This document shows positions 51,965 through 61,374 of a DNA stretch of 64,000 nt, in pieces. Made by a program: the position numbers and the translations under genes. The notes beneath the pieces are model-generated. The model was not told the DNA's origin and did no database searches. It worked only from the letters and a program-made list of their open reading frames with translations. The DNA is taken from contig NZ_CP082966.1 of the NCBI RefSeq assembly GCF_019968605.1, positions 186,001-250,000 of the forward strand. Direction: 5' to 3'. Every line of letters begins with the position of its first letter. Position 1 is the first letter of the stretch. This stretch comes from Polaribacter litorisediminis. Lineage in GTDB: Bacteria > Bacteroidota > Bacteroidia > Flavobacteriales > Flavobacteriaceae.

Positions 51965-53005
51965 ATGGAAGTAAAAAAGAAAGATATTAGAGCCTTAACC
52001 AAAGAGCAATTACGTGATTTTTTTTTAGAAAATGGTGATAAAGCTTTTCGTGGAAACCAAGTGTATGAATGGTTATGGAGTAAATCTTTACACACTTTTG
52101 AGGCCATGACCAACATTTCTAAACAAACCCGAGAAATGTTAGAAGAAAACTTTGTGATTAATCACATAAAAGTAGATTCTATGCAAAAAAGTGAGGATGG
52201 TACGATTAAAAACGGAATTAAATTACATGATGGTTTAATTGTAGAATCTGTATTAATACCCACTAAAAAAAGAACAACAGCATGTGTTTCTAGTCAAGTG
52301 GGGTGCAGTTTAGATTGTAAATTCTGTGCAACTTCTCGCTTAAAAAGAATGCGTAATTTAAATCCTGATGAAATTTATGATCAAGTAGTAATTATTGATC
52401 AACAAAGTAGGTTGTATTACAATCATAAACTCTCAAATATTGTTTTTATGGGAATGGGAGAACCTCTCATGAACTATAAAAATGTCATGAAATCTATTGA
52501 AATGATTACTTCACCAGAAGGTTTAGGAATGTCATCAAAAAGAATTACCGTATCTACTTCTGGTGTGCCAAAAATGATTAAAAGGATGGCAGATGAAGAG
52601 GTGAAATTTAACTTAGCGGTTTCTTTACATTCTGCGGTAGATGAAGTTAGAACATCCATTATGCCTTTTAATACCACGTTTCCGTTAAAAGATTTACGCG
52701 AATCTTTAGAGTATTGGTATGAGAAAACTAAACGTGAAATCACCTACGAATATATTGTTTGGGAAGGAATTAATGATCAAAAGGAAGATATAAAAGCACT
52801 AGTCGATTTTTGTAAAGCTGTGCCTTGTAAAGTTAATTTAATAGAATATAATCCTATTGACGATGGTGAGTTTCAACAAGCAAGCTCGTCTGCAATTAAT
52901 AATTATATTTCTAATTTAGAAATGAACGATATTACCATCAATGTAAGAAGAAGTAGAGGTAAAGATATCGATGCTGCTTGTGGGCAATTGGCGAATAAAT
53001 CATAA
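51965..53005 (+). CDS. rlmN: Dual-specificity 23S rRNA/tRNA adenine C2 methyltransferase
   Basis: About 346 residues. The ATG at 51965 is chosen because earlier in-frame start codons lie within the -7 promoter element. A radical SAM enzyme methylating A2503 of 23S rRNA and A37 of some tRNAs. The cluster motif CSLDCKFC near 117 follows VSSQVGC, GMGEPLMNY marks the SAM region and the catalytic Cys in DAACGQL lies at the C-terminus. No ribosome-binding leader fits upstream. Confidence 0.94.
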   Translation: MEVKKKDIRALTKEQLRDFFLENGDKAFRGNQVYEWLWSKSLHTFEAMTNISKQTREMLEENFVINHIKVDSMQKSEDGTIKNGIKLHDGLIVESVLIPTKKRTTACVSSQVGCSLDCKFCATSRLKRMRNLNPDEIYDQVVIIDQQSRLYYNHKLSNIVFMGMGEPLMNYKNVMKSIEMITSPEGLGMSSKRITVSTSGVPKMIKRMADEEVKFNLAVSLHSAVDEVRTSIMPFNTTFPLKDLRESLEYWYEKTKREITYEYIVWEGINDQKEDIKALVDFCKAVPCKVNLIEYNPIDDGEFQQASSSAINNYISNLEMNDITINVRRSRGKDIDAACGQLANKS

Positions 53006-53044
53006 TTTAATTGAACGAAAATAAATAATAAAAGACCGTTATAA

Positions 53045-53536
53045 ATGCGAAAATATGTAATTGTAATCTTGCTTATTTTAACGACCATAAGTATCAATTC
53101 GCAAGAGAAAAAAAAATCTTTTTGGAAAATTTTAAAAGGGAAGCCATTAGAAACCTCCATAAGTTTTCTTCCGATAGGGAACCATGTAAACCCTATAGAT
53201 TTACTAGATACTTGGCTTACTGCCTTTAATTATAGAAGTGTAGAGGTTCTAGCATTTAAAAATTCAGTAGACGATTTAACCGTTGCTACCATGTATAAGA
53301 GAGAAATTGAGATATCAGAAAAATGGTCATTTATCTATGGTTTAGGTATTATGTATGGTTATGATGGTATTTTGGTAGATGTTCCAGGAATTCCTTTCAG
53401 AAAAACCTTTTTATTTCAAGGTCCTATTAACCCAATTACCGGTTTTACTTTTGATTATAGAGTTGCTAAAAAATTTAGTTTACAAGCCAGCATTTCTCCA
53501 GCGGTTTTTGTTTATGGAGTAAGATTTATTTTATAA
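53045..53536 (+). CDS. Exported beta-barrel-like protein of unknown function
   Basis: A 163-residue protein with a signal peptide (cleavage near 20, INSQ) and a mature part of alternating hydrophobic beta strands (SFLPIGNHVNPIDLLDTWL, WSFIYGLGIMYGYDGI, FSLQASISPAVFVYGVRFIL) that suggests a small outer-membrane barrel. I do not recognise a family. It begins 39 bp after rlmN and lies 21 bp before the prenyl synthase, so it may be in the same transcript. Confidence 0.75.
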   Translation: MRKYVIVILLILTTISINSQEKKKSFWKILKGKPLETSISFLPIGNHVNPIDLLDTWLTAFNYRSVEVLAFKNSVDDLTVATMYKREIEISEKWSFIYGLGIMYGYDGILVDVPGIPFRKTFLFQGPINPITGFTFDYRVAKKFSLQASISPAVFVYGVRFIL

Positions 53537-53557
53537 GATTAAAATATTTAGTAAACC

Positions 53558-54535
53558 ATGAAACCTGTAGAACAAATAAAACTTCCTATTAAAAGTGAGA
53601 TGGAACTTTTTGAAAAAAAGTTCAAAGACGCGATGCTCTCTAAAGCACCACTTTTAAATAGAATTACATATTATATTGTTCGCAGAAAAGGAAAACAAAT
53701 GCGACCCATGTTTGTTTTCTTAGTTGCTAAAATGGTTTCTGATGGCGGTTTTGATGAACGAACCTATAGAGGTGCTTCTGTGGTAGAATTAATCCATACT
53801 GCTACATTAGTGCATGATGATGTGGTAGATGATAGCAATAGAAGACGTGGTTTTTTCTCGGTAAATGCTTTATGGAAAAATAAAATTGCTGTTTTAGTGG
53901 GCGACTATTTGTTGTCAAAAGGATTGCTTTTATCCATAGATAATGAAGATTTTGATTTGTTAAAATTGATTTCAATTGCGGTTCGTGAAATGAGTGAGGG
54001 TGAACTGCTGCAAATAGAAAAAGCACGAAAACTAGACATTACAGAAGATATTTATTTTGATATTATTCGTCAGAAAACAGCTACTTTAATTGCAGCTTGT
54101 TGCGGAATAGGGGCAGCTTCTGTGGGTGCAAATCAAGATACAGTGCAACAAATGCGAAAATTTGGCGAATATATAGGAATCGCTTTTCAAATTAAAGACG
54201 ATTTGTTTGATTATTCTGATGAAAAAATAGGAAAACCTACCGGCATTGATATCAAAGAACAAAAAATGACATTGCCTTTAATTTATACGCTGAATAACTG
54301 CTCTAAAAAACAAAAATCTTGGATTATTAATTCTATCAAAAAATATAACAAAGATAAAGTTAGAGTTAAAGAAGTAATTGCCTTTGTTAAAGAAAATGGC
54401 GGTATAGCATATACCATTTCTAAAATGAACGACTATAAAAACAAAGCTTTGGTTATTTTAGAAAACTACCCAGAATCTGCCTATAAGAATTCTCTTGTGC
54501 AGATGATTGAATATGTTGTAGCGCGCAAGGTTTAA
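53558..54535 (+). CDS. Trans-polyprenyl diphosphate synthase
   Basis: A 325-residue E-type prenyltransferase making the side chain of menaquinone. The first aspartate-rich motif is DDVVDD near 88 (HDDVVDDSNRRRG), the second DDLFDYSD near 212; both are complete. Substrate chain length is not readable but is probably C30-C40 for menaquinone. It is convergent with the TonB receptor, the stops being one base apart, without a clear terminator. Confidence 0.9.
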   Translation: MKPVEQIKLPIKSEMELFEKKFKDAMLSKAPLLNRITYYIVRRKGKQMRPMFVFLVAKMVSDGGFDERTYRGASVVELIHTATLVHDDVVDDSNRRRGFFSVNALWKNKIAVLVGDYLLSKGLLLSIDNEDFDLLKLISIAVREMSEGELLQIEKARKLDITEDIYFDIIRQKTATLIAACCGIGAASVGANQDTVQQMRKFGEYIGIAFQIKDDLFDYSDEKIGKPTGIDIKEQKMTLPLIYTLNNCSKKQKSWIINSIKKYNKDKVRVKEVIAFVKENGGIAYTISKMNDYKNKALVILENYPESAYKNSLVQMIEYVVARKV

Positions 54536-54536
54536 T

Positions 54537-56945
54537 TTAAATAGTTGCTTTTAAAGAGATTACAAAGTTTCTTCCGGGAGAAACAATTCCAGAGCTATAA
54601 GGTCGGTAACGTTTGTCTTCCAAATTTTCTACTCCCGTAGAAATTAAAAAATTTTCTGTAAATCGATAAGACGTTTTTACATTTAAAGTGATCCAAGAAG
54701 GAGAATATGGATTTCCATTTTCATCAATTGCATACATAAACTCTTTAGATTTTTCGGTAATTGGTAAATCATTAAAAGCTACAGAACCGCTATAATCTGC
54801 ATAAAATTGCGCTTTTAATTTGCTTGCGTTATAGGTAACGCGCGTGGTGCCAAACCAAGGGGCGGCATGTCTAGAAGCACTTGTATCTCCATTGTCTAAT
54901 TCTTCTTCTCCTTTTTGGTAATTAAAGTCTGATGAAATGCCTAAACCTTTTCCTAATTCAGCTTCAAAACTTGTTTGAAACCCATATACATTTGCAGCTG
55001 CAGCGTTTTGCAACGCTTGTACATTGCTTAATTCGCCATCATACATAATTTCAGTAAGACCGTTTAAAGTATAATCTCTTCGCACGATAGCATTTTGTAA
55101 ATTGGTATAAAATCCTGTTACTTCAATTTTTAAGTAATCACCAAAAGTTTTTGCAATAGAAACATCTGTATTATAAGCATATTCTGCTTTTAAATTGGGA
55201 TTAGGCACTACTACAGAACCTGGTTCTGAATCAAAAACTTTACCAATATCATCTACATTCGGTGATCGAAAAGCTGTTGAAAAATTTGTACTTAGTAACC
55301 AATCTTTTGCAGGTTTAAAGACCAACCCCAAACTACCTGTCCAAGCACCGTCATTTATGGTTGTTTGTGTAAAAGGAAGCGGATAAAAAGTAGTATTAAA
55401 GGTAGCGTTTAAACTGTATAAATTATAACGTAAACCAGATTGTAACACCCATTTTTTAGAAAAATCATATTGATTAGATGCATAAAAACCTAAAGAAGAC
55501 CAATTGGCATCGGGGTATCGGCTAGGACCTTTCTGAGAAATATTTGTATCAATATTTGTTTGAACTCCTGTAGAATTTACATCGTTCAAAACATATTCTG
55601 TTCCGTAAAAGAACTTACTTTTTCTATTAAAACTTTTAACGAAATCTAAATTTGTAGAATAAGCATCTACTTTTTCTGTTCTTGTATTTCTGTTAGAATC
55701 GTTAAAATTTCTACTAATTCTGCTTTCTTCAAATTTTTGATAGGTTAACCTTAAAGTTACATAATCATAAAAAAGACTGTTTCCTTTTTTGTTGATCTCA
55801 AAATTATTCATCATCCATTTTTGTGGGCCGTATTTCCATTCACCATATCTCGGGTTGCCATTTCTTGTTCTTAAATGGCGATCATATCTGGCGTAGCTAG
55901 AGGTTTCGGATAAATGAAATCCATACTCAAAATTCCATTTTTCATTTGGTTTATACCTTACTTTTTGCATTAAATTTGTTTGGGTATAACCAGAGGGATT
56001 TTGAATTTTATTGTCTTTATTAGAGATGACAATATCTTGATTATTTTGTCTTTCTACATAAAAATTTCTTACATATTCGTCGGGTCCGTTGTTTCCCATT
56101 CGTAAATCGCCATAATCGTTGTAGCTTAAGCTTGTAACAAATGCCCATTTTTTATATCCTAAATTAAAATCTGTATGATATGTTTTTTCTTCGTTAGCAG
56201 ATGAAAATCTACTAAAAGCATTCCCCGTAATTAAGGTTTCTTCGTTTAAAGATAGGCTAGGAGACAGGGTTTTAAAACTCATAACAGCCCCAATAGCATC
56301 ACTTCCATAAATTACAGAACCTGGTCCAAAAATTATTTCTGTTTCTTCTAAGGCAAACGGATCTAAAGAAATTACATTCTGAATATTTCCTGCTCTAAAA
56401 ATTGCGTTATTCATTCTAACACCGTCAATTGTGTAGAGTAATCTGTTGGTTGCAAAGCCTCTAATCATTGGGCTTCCGCCACCTTGCTGGCTTTTTTGAA
56501 CAAATACTTTACCAGAAACCGTTAGCAGATCTGCGGCAGTTTGTGGGTTTATTAATGCGACTTCTTGAGGGGAGATTGCCTTGATTTTTGAGGCTAAGTC
56601 GGATGTTTTCTGTTGCCACTTTGTTGCAGAAATTACGATTTCATCAGTTCTTAAAACAGTAGGAATCAATTGAATTAGAAAGTTGTTTTTCTTTAAAATT
56701 TCATAGCTGAGATATTTTGTTTTAAAACCAAGAAAACGAATCTCTAGGATTTTTACGTTTATAAAGTCGCTAATATTTGCTTGGCCTTTTCCGTTAGTAG
56801 TTACATAGTTATTGGTGGCTCTGTTAAAAATAGTTACTTGTTCTAAGTTTTCTTTAGTTTCTTTGTTAATGATGGTTATTATTTGGGAGTGGGATGCGAA
56901 GCTAAAAGATAAGAATACTATAATTAAAATAACGTTTTTAATCAT
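54537..56945 (-). CDS. TonB-dependent receptor, haem/haemoglobin-receptor-like
   Basis: An 802-residue outer-membrane receptor: signal peptide (cleavage near 20, SHSQ), a short carboxypeptidase-regulatory-like domain (22-95), plug (about 115-225) with IRGFATNRLLYTIDGVRMNN and GPGSVIYGSDAIGAV, and a 22-strand barrel ending SPGRNFVISLKATI. The plug wording is like haem/haemoglobin or siderophore receptors of the TonB-hemoglobin group, but the ligand is inferred only. A convergent prenyl synthase ends one base away. No TonB or haem-uptake partner is adjacent. Confidence 0.86.
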   Translation of the reverse strand: MIKNVILIIVFLSFSFASHSQIITIINKETKENLEQVTIFNRATNNYVTTNGKGQANISDFINVKILEIRFLGFKTKYLSYEILKKNNFLIQLIPTVLRTDEIVISATKWQQKTSDLASKIKAISPQEVALINPQTAADLLTVSGKVFVQKSQQGGGSPMIRGFATNRLLYTIDGVRMNNAIFRAGNIQNVISLDPFALEETEIIFGPGSVIYGSDAIGAVMSFKTLSPSLSLNEETLITGNAFSRFSSANEEKTYHTDFNLGYKKWAFVTSLSYNDYGDLRMGNNGPDEYVRNFYVERQNNQDIVISNKDNKIQNPSGYTQTNLMQKVRYKPNEKWNFEYGFHLSETSSYARYDRHLRTRNGNPRYGEWKYGPQKWMMNNFEINKKGNSLFYDYVTLRLTYQKFEESRISRNFNDSNRNTRTEKVDAYSTNLDFVKSFNRKSKFFYGTEYVLNDVNSTGVQTNIDTNISQKGPSRYPDANWSSLGFYASNQYDFSKKWVLQSGLRYNLYSLNATFNTTFYPLPFTQTTINDGAWTGSLGLVFKPAKDWLLSTNFSTAFRSPNVDDIGKVFDSEPGSVVVPNPNLKAEYAYNTDVSIAKTFGDYLKIEVTGFYTNLQNAIVRRDYTLNGLTEIMYDGELSNVQALQNAAAANVYGFQTSFEAELGKGLGISSDFNYQKGEEELDNGDTSASRHAAPWFGTTRVTYNASKLKAQFYADYSGSVAFNDLPITEKSKEFMYAIDENGNPYSPSWITLNVKTSYRFTENFLISTGVENLEDKRYRPYSSGIVSPGRNFVISLKATI

Positions 56946-57043
56946 TAGAGAGGTCGTTTTGTTTTTGATAAATTATCATATTAATGATCAAAAATCATGC
57001 CTAGTTAGGTAAGGTAAAAATAACAGTAGGAATTTTATCGGAA

Positions 57044-58552
57044 TTAGAGATTTAATAATTCATCAACAAAAGCTCTAGAATTGCTCAATCTTGGCACTTT
57101 ATGTTGTCCGCCTAATTTATCTCTTTTCTTTAACCAATCATAAAACAAATCTTTTTTAGCAACATGAATTTTAGGCATTGCCAATGCCATAGAATTATAT
57201 CTTTTAGCTTCATAATCAGAATTAATAGATTTTAAAGCATTGTCTAATAGTTCTGTAAAATAGCTCATGCTTTCAGGTTTTTCGTTAAACTCAATAATCC
57301 ATTCATGACCACCACTGTTTTTATCTTTCATAAAAATAGGACCCACTGTATAGTCGGTAATTGTTGCGGCTGTTTTTTCACATGCTAATTTTAAAGCATC
57401 TTCTACATTCTCAATATTTAGTTCTTCACCAAAAACATTAATATAGTGTTTTGTTCTTCCGGTAATTTTAATTCTATAAGGTTCTAAAGATGTAAACCGA
57501 ACCGTATCACCAATTAAATAACGCCACAAACCACTATTGGTTGTAATGACTAAAGCATAATTAACATCCGTTTTTACTTCGGATAGTGGAATTGTGGTAG
57601 AATTTTCTCCCTTATAATTTTTCATAGGGATAAACTCATAGAAAATTCCATAATCTAGCATCAACAATAACTCTTTAGAACCATTTCTATCTTGTATGGC
57701 GAAAAATCCTTCGGAAGCATTATAGGTTTCATAATATTGAAAATCCTTTTTAGGAATCAGTTTTTTATACTGTTCTCGATACGGATTAAAGTTAACGCCC
57801 CCATGAAAATAGACTTCTAAATTTGGCCAAACTTCTAAAATATTATCTTTTCCTGTGCGCTCTAAAACTCGGTTTAATAAGACCAACATCCAACTGGGTA
57901 CCCCTACTAAACTGGTAATATCTTCATAAATTGTTTCATCAATAATAGCTTCCATTTTCGTTTCCCATTCTGCCATTAAAGATACTTCTTGGCTAGGTGC
58001 AGAGCTATAATCTGCCCAAAAAGGCAAGTTTTCGGTAATAATTGCTGATAAATCTCCAAAATAGGAATTACCATCTTCATGAATATCAGAACTGCCGCCT
58101 AATTTTAAACCTTTACCGGTAAATAATTGTGTTTCTTCATTATTATTAATAAATAAACATAGCATATCTTTACCTGCTTTCATGTGGCAATATTCTAAAG
58201 CCTCATTGCTTACCGGAATAAATTTACTTTTAGCATTGGTAGTTCCGCTAGATTTAGCAAACCATTTTATCTGAGTGGGCCAAAATAAATTTTGTTCTCC
58301 TTTTCTGCAACGCTCAATTAAAGGTTCTATACTTTCGTATTTTTGAATCGGAACATGCTTTGCAAAATCGTTGTAATTTTTGATAGTATCAAAATGATGC
58401 GTTTGCCCAAATACTGTTTTTCTTGCCGTATACGTTAATTTCAGCAACAATTCTTGCTGAACATCAGAAGGGTATTTTAAAAATAGTTCAATCTGATGAA
58501 TCCGTTTTTTTAAAAACCAAGAAATGATTGAATTTACTATGGGAAATGCCAT
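57044..58552 (-). CDS. GH3-family acyl-adenylate synthetase-like protein
   Basis: A 502-residue protein of the GH3 auxin-responsive-promoter family. ANL-like adenylation motifs are visible: WFAKSSGTTNAKSKFIPVS near 107 (phosphate loop), YNASEGFFAIQDR near 278, and GLWRYLIGDTVRFT near 340, which are conserved with plant GH3 amido synthetases. Bacterial members are common in Bacteroidota and their substrates are mostly unknown; conjugation of a carboxylate to an amine is a reasonable guess. Standalone gene. Confidence 0.87.
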   Translation of the reverse strand: MAFPIVNSIISWFLKKRIHQIELFLKYPSDVQQELLLKLTYTARKTVFGQTHHFDTIKNYNDFAKHVPIQKYESIEPLIERCRKGEQNLFWPTQIKWFAKSSGTTNAKSKFIPVSNEALEYCHMKAGKDMLCLFINNNEETQLFTGKGLKLGGSSDIHEDGNSYFGDLSAIITENLPFWADYSSAPSQEVSLMAEWETKMEAIIDETIYEDITSLVGVPSWMLVLLNRVLERTGKDNILEVWPNLEVYFHGGVNFNPYREQYKKLIPKKDFQYYETYNASEGFFAIQDRNGSKELLLMLDYGIFYEFIPMKNYKGENSTTIPLSEVKTDVNYALVITTNSGLWRYLIGDTVRFTSLEPYRIKITGRTKHYINVFGEELNIENVEDALKLACEKTAATITDYTVGPIFMKDKNSGGHEWIIEFNEKPESMSYFTELLDNALKSINSDYEAKRYNSMALAMPKIHVAKKDLFYDWLKKRDKLGGQHKVPRLSNSRAFVDELLNL

Positions 58553-58610
58553 AATTTAAGTGCTGTTTTTTTGTAAGTTTGTTTACTGCTAAAAATACTA
58601 AAATTTCGTT

Positions 58611-59402
58611 ATGCAATATCAAGGAGTGTTAAAAAAAATGAAAACTGAAAATTTAGAGCAAATTCAGTATTATTTAGATATGAAAACTGATTTTTTAAAC
58701 ATGAATCAGTTGTTAAACAAGGAAATTTCTATCAGTTTTGTACAATACGAATGCTTAAACTGCCATTTAGATAAGACAGTTTATAGACAAGGTTTTTGTA
58801 AATCTTGTTTTTTTGACATCCCGCAAGCCGCAGATTGGATTCTAAAACCCGAATTAAGCCAAGCTCATTTAGATATTGAAGATAGAGATTTGGCTTATGA
58901 AAAAGTGGTTCAATTAAAACCACATATTGTGTATTTAGCAAACTCTAGTAATGTAAAAGTTGGTGTGACTAGAAAAGGACAAGTGCCCACAAGATGGATA
59001 GATCAAGGAGCTCACGAAGCCATTGAAATTGTAGAAACTCCAAATAGATATTTAGCCGGAATTACCGAAGTTGCTTTAAAAGCACATGTTGCCGATAAAA
59101 CGAATTGGCGTAAAATGTTAAAGAATGATATAGAAGATGTCGATTTAGTAGTATGGAGAGAACGATTGAAAGCTTTTATTCCCGAAGAAGCACAACAATA
59201 TTTTATTGAAAACAATTCTGAAACTAGTATGAATTTCCCTGTGCATAAATATCCTGAGAAACCTAAAAGTTTAAATTTGATAAAAACACCAAAATACATT
59301 GGAAAATTAGTTGGCATTAAAGGACAATACTTAATTTTTGATGATGAAACTGTTTTGAACATAAGATCTAATGAAGGTTTGGTCGTTTCTATTGAAGTAT
59401 AG
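58611..59402 (+). CDS. DUF2797 protein with four-cysteine zinc site
   Basis: A 263-residue protein with conserved opening MQYQGVLKKM and a probable zinc site near 46-64 (YECLNCHLDKTVYRQGFC then KSCF). A region near 110-180 (VKVGVTRKGQVPTRWIDQGA) resembles GIY-YIG-like or nucleic-acid-binding folds, as I recall from DUF2797 descriptions. The function is unknown. It starts near a divergent GH3 gene and ends 3 bp before a lipoprotein gene. Confidence 0.82.
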   Translation: MQYQGVLKKMKTENLEQIQYYLDMKTDFLNMNQLLNKEISISFVQYECLNCHLDKTVYRQGFCKSCFFDIPQAADWILKPELSQAHLDIEDRDLAYEKVVQLKPHIVYLANSSNVKVGVTRKGQVPTRWIDQGAHEAIEIVETPNRYLAGITEVALKAHVADKTNWRKMLKNDIEDVDLVVWRERLKAFIPEEAQQYFIENNSETSMNFPVHKYPEKPKSLNLIKTPKYIGKLVGIKGQYLIFDDETVLNIRSNEGLVVSIEV

Positions 59403-59405
59403 AAA

Positions 59406-59993
59406 ATGAAAAAAATGCTTCTTTTATTTCTTCTAGTTTCATCCTGTAAAAAAGAAATTTCATATTATCCTTCAAAGAAGTTTTTCAAAGAGAATAATCC
59501 TAAAGAAATTGTTATTGATGATTTAAATTATGAAGAAATTATAGATTCTATTTCTAACGAATTATTCAAAAAAAATAGACTTTTTATTGTTATCGAGGGG
59601 GATAAAGATATTTATAAAATATCACCATTTACGCATACTGGGAGCTTTATAAAAGAAAGGAATGGTTTAGAAATATGTAAGGATAGTATCGCTATTTTAG
59701 ATAAGAAATACCCAAAATCTGAAATACAAAAATATTTGAAACTTCATTATGAGAATACTGGTAAAATTGAATCTTTATCAACTTCACCTAAAGATGCATT
59801 TGTCAAACTTGTTTATGAAAGGAATAAAAAAGCTGTAGAATTAAAAAAAACAATTTTAAATTTAATTAGAAACTTTGAGAAGGTTTCAATTAAAGATAAA
59901 GAGAATATTGATTTAGGAATCATGTTGAGTTTTCCAATTGAAATTCAAAGAGAAATTTCACCACCACCAATTCCTTTAGAAACAGAAAATTAA
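59406..59993 (+). CDS. Lipoprotein of unknown function
   Basis: A 195-residue protein with a lipoprotein signal (MKKMLLLFLLVSSC, lipobox SSC with Cys at 14) and a Lys/Glu-rich helical mature part. No domain recognised. It starts 3 bp after DUF2797 and its stop overlaps the nitrilase start by one base (TAATGATG), so it probably belongs to the same operon, yet shows nothing that explains a link to nitrilase. Confidence 0.72.
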   Translation: MKKMLLLFLLVSSCKKEISYYPSKKFFKENNPKEIVIDDLNYEEIIDSISNELFKKNRLFIVIEGDKDIYKISPFTHTGSFIKERNGLEICKDSIAILDKKYPKSEIQKYLKLHYENTGKIESLSTSPKDAFVKLVYERNKKAVELKKTILNLIRNFEKVSIKDKENIDLGIMLSFPIEIQREISPPPIPLETEN

Positions 59994-60955
59994 TGATGAA
60001 AAACAACCTATTAAAAGTAGCCTTAGCACAAATTTCACCAGTTTGGTTAAGCAAAGAAAAAACAATCGAAAAAATTGAGAAATCAATTTTAGATGCGGCA
60101 AAAGAAAATTGTGAACTTATTGTATTTGGCGAAGCATTATTGCCTGGTTATCCTTTTTGGATTGGCTTAACAAATGGCGCAACATGGAACTCTAAAACTC
60201 AGAAAGAAATTCATGCGCATTATGTTCGTAATTCTGTAACGATAGAGAAAGGAGAATTGGATTCCATTTGCAAATTGGCAAAAGAACACAACATTGCTAT
60301 TTATTTAGGAATTATGGAACGTGCAGCAAATAGAGGCGGACATAGTATTTATGCTTCTTTGGTGTACATTAATCAAGAAGGAAACATAAAATCTGTTCAT
60401 AGAAAATTACAGCCTACATATGATGAACGGTTAACGTGGGCTCCAGGAGACGGAAATGGTTTGCAAGTACATCCTTTAAAAGAATTTACCGTTGGTGGTT
60501 TAAATTGTTGGGAAAATTGGATGCCTTTGCCTAGGACTGCCTTGTACGGTTTGGGCGAAAATTTACACGTAGCAGTTTGGCCAGGTTCTGATCATAATAC
60601 GAAAGATATTACACGTTTTATTGCAAGAGAATCTCGTTCTTTTGTAATTTCTGTTTCTTGCTTAATGGCAAAATCTGATTTTCCTTCGGATGTTCCTCAT
60701 TATGATGAAATTGTAAAAGATGCCCCACCTATTTTAGCAAACGGAGGTTCTTGTATTGCGGGTCCTGATGGAGAATGGATCATAGAGCCGGTTATCAATA
60801 AAGAAGGATTGCTTATAGAAACGTTAGATTTTAATCGAGTTTTAGAAGAACGTCAAAATTTTGATGTTGTAGGGCACTATTCGAGGCCAGACGTTACCAA
60901 ATTAACGGTAAATAGAGAACGACAAAGCACGGTTTCTTATGATGATATTTTATGA
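59993..60955 (+). CDS. Nitrilase / carbon-nitrogen hydrolase
   Basis: A 320-residue enzyme. The catalytic triad is visible: Glu in VFGEALLPGYPFW near 47, Lys in HRKLQPTYDERLTW near 131, and the nucleophilic Cys in GGLNCWENWMPL near 165 (CWEN is typical of true nitrilases). It likely hydrolyses an organic nitrile to the acid plus ammonia; the natural substrate is unknown. Two adjacent ATG codons give start choices (59993 or 59996). It overlaps the YjbQ gene by 4 bp. Confidence 0.88.
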   Translation: MMKNNLLKVALAQISPVWLSKEKTIEKIEKSILDAAKENCELIVFGEALLPGYPFWIGLTNGATWNSKTQKEIHAHYVRNSVTIEKGELDSICKLAKEHNIAIYLGIMERAANRGGHSIYASLVYINQEGNIKSVHRKLQPTYDERLTWAPGDGNGLQVHPLKEFTVGGLNCWENWMPLPRTALYGLGENLHVAVWPGSDHNTKDITRFIARESRSFVISVSCLMAKSDFPSDVPHYDEIVKDAPPILANGGSCIAGPDGEWIIEPVINKEGLLIETLDFNRVLEERQNFDVVGHYSRPDVTKLTVNRERQSTVSYDDIL

Positions 60956-61374
60956 TTTTTGAACAAAAAGAAATAGAACTGAAACCTTACAAAAGGGGTT
61001 TTCATTCCATTACAGAAAATATTGTGAAGGCATTACCAGAAATAAAAACTTTAGAAAAAGGATTTTTAAAAGTATTTATAAAACATACTTCGGCAAGTTT
61101 AACAATTAATGAAGATGCAGATCCTACGGTTAGAGTTGATTTTGAGAGTCATTTTAATAAAATGGTTCCAGAAAATGTGGCTTATTACATTCATACGTAT
61201 GAAGGCAGTGACGATATGCCTGCACATATAAAATCTTCTTTATTAGGAAGTTCAGTGGAGGTGCCAATTACAAAAGGAAAATTAAATATTGGAACTTGGC
61301 AAGGAATTTATCTATGTGAACACAGAAACTATGGAGGTTCTAGAAAGTTAGTACTTTCGGTTTTCGGAGTTTAG
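60952..61374 (+). CDS. yjbQ: YjbQ / UPF0047 family protein
   Basis: A 140-residue single-domain protein with the family residues HTSASLTINEDADPTVRVDFE near 42 and WQGIYLCEHRNYGGSRKLVLSVFG at the end. Members have been reported as secondary thiamine-phosphate synthases or phosphatase-like enzymes; the in vivo role is unclear. It overlaps nitrilase by 4 bp (ATGA). Its stop overlaps the stop of the convergent HAD gene by 4 bp, leaving no room for a terminator. Confidence 0.9.
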   Translation: MIFEQKEIELKPYKRGFHSITENIVKALPEIKTLEKGFLKVFIKHTSASLTINEDADPTVRVDFESHFNKMVPENVAYYIHTYEGSDDMPAHIKSSLLGSSVEVPITKGKLNIGTWQGIYLCEHRNYGGSRKLVLSVFGV

